The position numbers and the translations under genes were made by a program. Below are positions 6,024 to 8,220 of a DNA stretch of 8,220 nt, in pieces; position 1 is the first letter of the stretch, and every line of letters begins with the position of its first letter. Location of the stretch: contig QHUF01000025.1 in assembly GCA_003221075.1 (NCBI GenBank), positions 1-8,220 on the forward strand, in the 5' to 3' direction. Below the pieces are notes generated by a model that was given only the letters and a program-made list of their open reading frames with translations, was not told where the DNA came from and ran no database searches. This stretch comes from Gemmatimonadota bacterium. Its GTDB lineage: Bacteria; Gemmatimonadota; Gemmatimonadetes; Gemmatimonadales; GWC2-71-9.

Positions 6024-7594
6024 TGAACACATGTTGGAATACTGTCGCGATGCTGATACTTGCGGCGACGATCGCCGCGGCACAGCGACCAGCGCCGATT
6101 CCGGTGGATACCGCCGCCATGGACGCCCATCTGCGCTTCCTCGCGAGCGACCTGCTCGAAGGCCGCGCGCCGGCGACCCGCGGCGGCCGGCTGGCGGGGG
6201 AATACATCGCTGCCCAATTCCAGGCGTTGGGACTCGAGCCGGCGGGCGCAAACGGGACGTATTTCCAACCCGTTGCCCTCGTCGGGATGACGCCGGAGCC
6301 GACGCTGTCGTGGGGGAAGGCGGGCGGTGCGGCCGACACGCTCGCCTACCGGGAAGCGTTCGTCGCGTGGGGAGAACGGCCGGAAGCCGATATCGCCGCA
6401 AGCGGCGACGTCGTGTTCGTCGGCTACGGAATTCGGGCGCCCGAGTGGCAATGGGATGACTACAAAGGCGCTGATCTGCACGGCAAAGTGCTGCTCATGC
6501 TCGTCAACGATCCGGGCCTCGTCGATTCCACGGTGTTTCTCGGCAGGATTCTCACCTACTACGGCCGCTGGACATACAAGCTGGAGGAGGCGGCCCGGCA
6601 GGGTGCCGCCGGTGCAATCCTCATTCATACGACGGAGAGCGCGACATACCCGTGGGAGGTCGTGCGCGGTTCATGGTCGGTGGAGCAGTTCAAGCTCGAC
6701 CAGCCACGTTCGCCGAGTATCGCGTTTGCCGGGTGGGTCACTGAGGCCGCCGCCCGCGCCGCCTTGTCGAAGGCCGGCCTGAATCTCGACTCGCTGAGTC
6801 AGGCGGCGGCGCGTCGCGATTTCCATCCGGTCGCGACAGGCGTGACGGCTTCGGTCCGCATTCACAGTGCACTGCGCCGGGTCGAATCGGAGAACGTCGC
6901 GGCGCGTCTGCCCGGCCGCGATCCGCGCCTCGCATCGCAGGCGGTATTGATCACCGCGCATTGGGATCACAAGGGAATCGGTCCCGTGATTCGCGGCGAT
7001 TCGATTTACAACGGCGCTGAGGACAACGCCTCGGGCGTTGCCGCGATTCTGGGAGCCGCCAAGGCCCTCACGCAGCTGCCGCGGACCGCGCGCTCGATCC
7101 TGTTCGTCGCGACCACCGCCGAAGAAAGCGGCTTGCTCGGCAGCGAAGCATACGTGCAGCGCCCGCTCGTCCCACTCGGTCAAACCGCGGCCGTATTAAA
7201 TCTCGACGTCACGAATGTCCGGGGCGCGACGCGCGACATCGGCGCGCTCGGGGTGGATCGTTCGACGCTGGGACCGGTGTTCGAGGCGGCGGCGCGCGCC
7301 GAGTCGCTCACCGTGGAATCACAACCCGACGTGCGGGGCTCGTTCTTCCGGTCGGACCACTTTCCGTTTGCGCGCTCCGGTGTGCCGGCGTTGTCGATCA
7401 AGCCGGGCGTGGATTTCGTGGGACGTCCCAAGGGGTGGGGCGTGGAGCAGGAGAACGTCTACAACCAGGACCGCTATCACCAGCCAGTCCGTCGATGCCG
7501 CGGTGGCTGCCGTCGTCGGAGTTCCAGCGGCCGGTGCCATAAGCGTGGAGTGCAGTACGTTGCACGCTGGGAGGATTGTCGGAACATCTTCTAG
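6020..7594 (+). CDS. Secreted M28-family metallopeptidase with PA domain, C-terminus apparently disrupted
   Basis: ATG 6020 overlaps the upstream TGA (ATGA), and GGAG lies at 6005-6008. A TTG at 5990 is possible but would bury the signal peptide. The product has 524 residues. A signal peptide covers residues 1-21, with TIAAA before Q22. A PA (protease-associated) insert spans roughly 125-245. The M28 catalytic part starts near 285. The di-zinc and catalytic residues are all visible: H314 (TAHWDH), D335 (GAEDNASG), E368/E369 (TAEESGLLGS), D396 (LNLDV) and H447 (SDHFPF). It should hydrolyse N-terminal residues from peptides outside the cytoplasm. Up to YHQP (residues 486-489) it follows the family, where SDE and a further few dozen residues would be expected. 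Instead there is a 35-residue Arg/Cys/Gly-rich tail to TAG 7592-7594. A frameshift or junction near 7487 is likely. All active-site residues precede it. Confidence 0.88.
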   Translation: MMNTCWNTVAMLILAATIAAAQRPAPIPVDTAAMDAHLRFLASDLLEGRAPATRGGRLAGEYIAAQFQALGLEPAGANGTYFQPVALVGMTPEPTLSWGKAGGAADTLAYREAFVAWGERPEADIAASGDVVFVGYGIRAPEWQWDDYKGADLHGKVLLMLVNDPGLVDSTVFLGRILTYYGRWTYKLEEAARQGAAGAILIHTTESATYPWEVVRGSWSVEQFKLDQPRSPSIAFAGWVTEAAARAALSKAGLNLDSLSQAAARRDFHPVATGVTASVRIHSALRRVESENVAARLPGRDPRLASQAVLITAHWDHKGIGPVIRGDSIYNGAEDNASGVAAILGAAKALTQLPRTARSILFVATTAEESGLLGSEAYVQRPLVPLGQTAAVLNLDVTNVRGATRDIGALGVDRSTLGPVFEAAARAESLTVESQPDVRGSFFRSDHFPFARSGVPALSIKPGVDFVGRPKGWGVEQENVYNQDRYHQPVRRCRGGCRRRSSSGRCHKRGVQYVARWEDCRNIF

Positions 7595-7628
7595 CACAAT
7601 GGGTTAATCTCCCGCGATTGCCTATTGG

Positions 7629-7659
7629 GCGGGGGAGGGATAGTTTGCCCCCGCTTTTT
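7629..7659 (+). terminator. Rho-independent terminator after the M28 peptidase gene
   Basis: GCGGGGG at 7629-7635 pairs perfectly with CCCCCGC at 7648-7654 across a 12-nt loop, and five T residues (7655-7659) follow at once. It lies 34 bases after the M28 stop and before the next gene, as expected for the end of the 5139-7594 transcription unit. Confidence 0.75.
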
Positions 7660-7685
7660 GACCCCGCAGCACCAGCTGGTACGAC
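7658..7685 (+). promoter_or_regulatory. Weak candidate promoter for the last gene
   Basis: TTGACC (7658-7663) matches five of six -35 positions. TACGAC (7680-7685) is a weak -10 (three of six) at 16-nt spacing. It sits directly after the terminator T-run and before the ribosome binding site GGAG at 7697. The resulting leader would be very short, so this is a suggestion only. Confidence 0.2.
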
Positions 7686-7706
7686 CTCCTACCATTGGAG
7701 CGGCGG

Positions 7707-8220
7707 TTGGAGATTCCCTCCACACATACGGTGCCTCTGTCGTGGTTGTATGAGGCCGCCAGTCTCCCGATTCAGTATCGGACGCTCACGGAAGTCGTGC
7801 CCGAGCCGGCACGCGATTTCGAACGCGTCGCCGCACTGCGCGAAGCGATCCAGCACTACAAGGAAGCGCCCGCCATCATCCGGAAACAGAAGGACACGGG
7901 GCTGTGGGGAGGGAACCTCCTGGCGCCCGCTCCATTGAAGGCGATGGGATGGAAGGAAGTCGGCACGATCTATCAATACCGGAGGCTGCTCGAGTTGGGG
8001 TGGCCGCCCGACGCACGCGTATTTCGGTTCGCCGATCGATTCCTTTTCCGGTTGCTGTCGAGGGACGACGATCCAACGCTCCTCGTCGAGTTCCAGCGAG
8101 CAGCCAAGACCGATCCCGGCCTGGCGCTGTGGGCGCGGAACATGGGAGCGCAGGGAGCGGCGGCGGCACTTTCGCGCGGAGCGCACCAGGACGATCCGCG
8201 CCTGCGCGGCGCGGCGCATC
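7707..8220 (+). CDS. Conserved hypothetical protein, N-terminal part (3' end outside window)
   Basis: The frame is open from 7662 to the window edge. TTG 7707 is chosen as start because GGAG (7697-7700) lies 6 nt upstream. TTG 7695 and GTG 7731 are alternatives. About 171 residues are visible, with no signal peptide or membrane segment. The text is protein-like throughout: VPLSWLYEAASLPIQYRTLT near the start, then LWGGNLLAPAP, GWKEVGTIYQYRRLLELGWP, FADRFLFRLLSRDDDPTLL and DPGLALWARNMGAQ. The repeated helical stretches with WGGN, YQYRRLLELGWP and DPxL motifs suggest an alpha-helical repeat or alpha/alpha-toroid protein, such as those related to terpene cyclase or HEAT folds. I know no function for it. 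It follows its own terminator-bounded gap, so it is probably a separate transcription unit from the M28 gene. Long open frames on the other strand here are shadows. Confidence 0.75.
   Translation, partial: MEIPSTHTVPLSWLYEAASLPIQYRTLTEVVPEPARDFERVAALREAIQHYKEAPAIIRKQKDTGLWGGNLLAPAPLKAMGWKEVGTIYQYRRLLELGWPPDARVFRFADRFLFRLLSRDDDPTLLVEFQRAAKTDPGLALWARNMGAQGAAAALSRGAHQDDPRLRGAAH

Noticed and set aside
7319..7597. Minus-strand frame over the M28 tail, with a hydrophobic stretch (WLVIAVLVVDVLLL)
   Set aside because: The hydrophobic run is opposite intact M28 codons before 7487, so it is a by-product of the coding strand rather than a membrane protein.
7689..8219. Minus-strand open frame of 176 codons at the right edge
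   Set aside because: The plus-strand frame from 7707 has a ribosome binding site and far more protein-like composition. The minus frame is its shadow.
1..8220. Search for CRISPR arrays, tRNA genes, insertion sequences, retron- or toxin-like loci
   Set aside because: I saw no regularly spaced repeats, cloverleaf sequences, transposase motifs or defence-gene motifs.

Overview
This is a high-GC, densely coded bacterial window. It resembles Gemmatimonadota or a related soil lineage. That placement is inferred from the gene types: an M14 carboxypeptidase-like protein with a degenerate amidotransferase-like C-terminus, a secreted M28 peptidase with a PA domain, a DUF4015-type glycoside hydrolase and a permuted single-chain aconitase. 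There is no rRNA or marker gene here to confirm it. I see no tRNA, CRISPR array, IS element or phage gene.

Layout. Positions 1-1143 (+) hold the C-terminal end of an M14-family protein. It is split by an in-frame TAG at 517-519 and continues in the same frame to 1143. Positions 1183-2382 (+) encode a secreted DUF4015-type glycoside hydrolase-like protein, with a perfect terminator-like hairpin plus T-run inside its signal-peptide codons. Positions 2399-3124 (+) encode a lipoprotein of unknown function. It converges with, and overlaps by 9 bp, a permuted aconitase/isopropylmalate dehydratase-family enzyme on the minus strand (3116-5113). Only 25 bp from the aconitase start, a divergent two-gene unit begins: a secreted propeller-like protein (5139-6023) joined by a 4-base ATGA overlap to a secreted M28 peptidase (6020-7594). 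The M28 protein matches its family up to about 7486 and then runs into an Arg-rich tail unlike the family. A good intrinsic terminator follows at 7629-7659. The window closes with the 5' part of a further gene (7707 onward, open at the edge).

How the genes fit together. Most plus-strand products carry export signals, and two are peptidases. This suggests envelope or extracellular peptide and polymer processing, with one central-metabolism gene (aconitase-like) embedded among them. I see no complete defence, mobile or biosynthetic system. The most notable signals are the two disrupted peptidase reading frames, the hairpin in the hydrolase signal peptide, and the very tight divergent start region with a possibly leaderless aconitase promoter.
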